Positions 61,501 to 64,000 of a stretch of DNA of 64,000 nucleotides are shown in pieces. Source of the stretch: Cliona cf. orientalis. Its lineage: Eukaryota > Porifera > Demospongiae > Clionaida > Clionaidae. The DNA is taken from the NCBI GenBank assembly GCA_963930775.1, contig OZ005707.1, positions 1,674,001-1,738,000 on the forward strand. The letters run 5' to 3'. The position numbers and the translations under genes were made by a program. Each line of letters starts with the position of its first letter. The first letter of the stretch is position 1. The notes under the pieces are model-generated. The model ran no database searches and was not told the origin of the DNA. It worked only from the letters and a program-made list of their open reading frames with translations.

Positions 61501-64000
61501 GTCCTGTCCCATGCAAAGCATAGTTATCTTATAATATTATATGCATGAATGCGTGTACCTTTAGCTGGTGAAGATTTTGAGTCTGTCTTTATGATGCTAA
61601 CTTTTGAGCATGGACACATGAATCACTCTGTATCAGTGCCTCTCTTTGACGATGATCTTGTCGAGAACCTTGAGAGATTTTTTGTGACGGCAACTTCATC
61701 TCAAGTTGGAGTGGAGATCGTTTCACCTCAACGTACTGCTGTTATCATCACCAATGATGACAGTAGGTTGATAGCAGCATCTTTGAGCTGGATTAACATT
61801 CATTCTCTACTACATGTATGCAATTAGGTATTACTATTGGGTTTAGCCAACTCCTTTTTTCTGTTGGAGAAGGAGATCAAAATGTATCAGTGCATATCCA
61901 CAAGAGTGGCCAAAATCAAGCAAGTGTCATTCTACAGCTGTTGACAAGAGATGATTCAGCCATAGGTGTGAAGGATGCACATGCATAATTTTTGATAAGA
62001 AATAAGATGTAATTTTATGGTTGCCTCCCCATGTAAGCATCACGAAATATTTTAAGTCAGTAGTACGTTTATGTTTGCAATGCCCTTGATCATGATCCGT
62101 ATATTACTATTCTGTATTTCAGAAGGAGAAGACTACTTACGATACTCTGAGATGCTAGAAATCAGTCCGAGTATCGAGAATGAGACTTATACAGTGCTCA
62201 TTCCAATTCTGGATGATGAATTGGTGGAGCCTACAGAAACATTCACTGTGGAGTTACTTCCAATAGGCAATGGAGCTCACATTGAGACTGGGAGAGGCGA
62301 GGCTAGGGTCGACATCATTGACAACGATGGTATGCAATCTAATAATCATTGGTGTTTGTTTAGTACAATCAGATAAAAATCGTATAACTCAGGACCAAAA
62401 ATGTCTGCACTACTATGTCTCATTTGCATTTTGTTTTGTAGCTGCAACTGTTGGCTTTGCCAAGGTTTCGTATACAGTTTTTGAGGAAGAGGGAGCTAGA
62501 GTGCTACTGAACATTAATATCAAGAGAGGACCAGTTGCCGAACCTGTCATTGTGCAATATTTTACACTAGCTGGACAAGCTAAAGGTAAGCCCTGCATAC
62601 ATCTCCTTTATGATTTTTCATGCCAGAATTAGAATTCTACTATAAAGAGGGCATTTGGATTTGGGAACAAAATAATGCTAAAATCTCTCAGACTATTTTG
62701 CATATTCTGAATATAGTTAGCTCAAGTAGGCTCTTTACTATTATCTTGATCTGCAAGAATTAATAAATCAATGTCTCTGTTTTCTGTCATAGACAATGAA
62801 GATTTTATTCCAGTGCCACCAACAGCAGTGATCCTTCCAGCAGGGGAGGTTTCTGCTACAGTTTTGTTGGAGCTAGTGAATGATGAAGTGGTTGAGGGAA
62901 GTGAAGTGATGTTTGTCAGATTGATGCTGGCTGCTAATGATATCAAATCAGGCATCCAGTTAGCAGCAGATACTGCTTCAGTGATCATAATTGATGAGGA
63001 TGGTAAGCTACTGATCCAGCTCTATAGAAGCCACATCTATTTGTCTGACCCCAATTTTGTATATAATAATTTTGCATACACGCATGCAAGGACACATAAA
63101 ATAGCAATGGCTATATAATACAAGTATGCGCCCTATATAAAAGATAGCTAATAATATGTAAAATAATATTATGCATTTAAGTACTTACTTACATTACGCT
63201 TAAAAGAATACAAAGATGATGAATGAGTAACAGAACTGGGTAAGGATTAATATTATTTTGAGGCTGTATTCTTGCATATTGTATCATATCTACAGTGGCT
63301 ATGGTTGGATTTGAGACGCAAAACATCACTGTCCAAGAGTCTAGTGGTGAGGTCAGATTTCGTGTGTTAAAATCAGGTTTAGCAGCAGTGCAGTTATCAG
63401 TGCGCTTCACAACTGAAGATCTGGAAGCCACAGGTACTAAGATGGCTACTGTGATATACAATAAGCTAGCTGTGGCTTACTTACAATGCAGCTCCTCTAG
63501 ATTATATTCCTACAACAACACTGATCACATTTGAGCCTGATGAAGCAGAGAAGCTGATCACCGTAGTGCTTGTGAATGATGGCACATTTGAAGGAAAAGA
63601 GACATTCAGTGCTAAACTAACAGCTGTATCTAGTAATATCCAGATTGGACCCAATGCAGACAGTGTTGTCACCATTACTGATCAAGAAGATGGTATGTAC
63701 AATATTATTTTTGAGGAATACTTTAAAATTAAATAAGCTTCTTTGCTAATTAAATTTTAGTGACTGTGGTAGGATTTGAGGTTACAGAGATAGATGTTGA
63801 GGAAACTTTGTCATTTATTGTGATTGCTACTGTGGCTTTATTCCAAGGGCAGGCTGAGAGGGAGTTTGTTGTTGGAGTTGAGACACTCAACGGAACAGCA
63901 GAAGGTTAACTAAAGTCATGCAGTTCTCGATCATTCACTTTATGTCCTGATACGGATTGTCCCCAGGAACTCAAATATCCATGGTCTTCCATGGCATTCT
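58577..64000 (+). CDS. AF-3: Calx-beta repeat protein, partial (continues past the window)
   Basis: Exons: 58577-58649, 59327-59668, 59731-59874, 60128-60352, 60552-60689, 60995-61198, 61342-61479, 61565-61762, 61828-61965, 62123-62329, 62442-62585, 62793-63002, 63296-63433, 63492-63692, 63761-63904 and 63967 to the window end. The signal peptide is MMTGYLLLLLLFAVIVNA. The first Calx-beta domain is one exon; the next six are split over two phase-1 exons each, and an eighth begins at 63761. Half-domain pairs follow the VGFE...Y.V.E pattern and then the DY...DD...E..E.F...DDD pattern. The Cys-rich module of AF-1 and AF-2 is absent. It is clearly the same family; the C-terminal architecture is outside the window. 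Confidence 0.83.
58650..59326 (+). other. Intron 1 of AF-3
   Basis: A 677-nt AT-rich intron after the signal peptide exon. I see no coding sequence or element in it. Confidence 0.5.

Noticed and set aside
1-64000. CRISPR arrays, prokaryotic operons, rRNA or tRNA genes
   Set aside because: The repeats are minisatellite, hairpin or paralogous exons and the genes are intron-rich and eukaryotic; no RNA gene structure was recognised by eye.

Overview
This window looks like nuclear DNA of a sponge, most likely a demosponge. It is AT-rich, split into many short exons with GT-AG introns, and carries two gene families. One has the architecture of sponge aggregation-factor (AF) core proteins: tandem Calx-beta domains, a von Willebrand type D (VWD) domain and a C-terminal region that fits the Wreath position. 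The species cannot be named from the sequence alone.

Minus strand, about 0.4-41.9 kb: a tandem array of four large type I membrane receptors (called IgR-1 to IgR-4 here). Each has a signal peptide, 13 Ig-like domains with one fibronectin III (FnIII) domain between Ig7 and Ig8, one transmembrane segment and a tyrosine-rich tail. Nearly every domain is a single phase-1 exon. IgR-1 (1729 aa) and IgR-4 (1688 aa) can be assembled as fully open models. IgR-2 has a frameshift in its Ig9 exon. IgR-3 has an open ectodomain but a destroyed tail. Two tail types occur: A (IgR-1, -2, and the ruined IgR-3) and B (IgR-4). Both share YTxM, PPPQY, LYSEIPGE and a C-terminal YGN-like end.

Between IgR-3 and IgR-2, and again between IgR-2 and IgR-1, lies a broken 3' end of a B-type receptor. 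Each is fused to a plus-strand fragment of an AF Calx-beta gene and to a pseudogene of unknown family. This reads as tandem duplication of an 11.5-12.5 kb unit whose breakpoint joined receptor and AF sequence.

Plus strand, about 42.6-64 kb: three AF-like genes. AF-1 (869 aa) has a Cys-rich module, five Calx-beta domains, three EGF-like modules and strongly basic segments. AF-2 (1586 aa) has the same Cys-rich module, seven Calx-beta domains, a Pro/Thr repeat, VWD and a Wreath-like end. AF-3 has at least seven complete Calx-beta domains and runs off the window. IgR-4 and AF-1 are head to head, 731 bp apart.

Working hypothesis (inference): secreted adhesive AF proteins, implicated in sponge cell adhesion and self/non-self recognition, are physically linked to a fast-evolving receptor array with phosphotyrosine-type tails. 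This would be a candidate sponge allorecognition complex, formally similar to the cnidarian Alr locus. Micro-inversions, ectopic exon fragments and chimeric introns show active sequence exchange.
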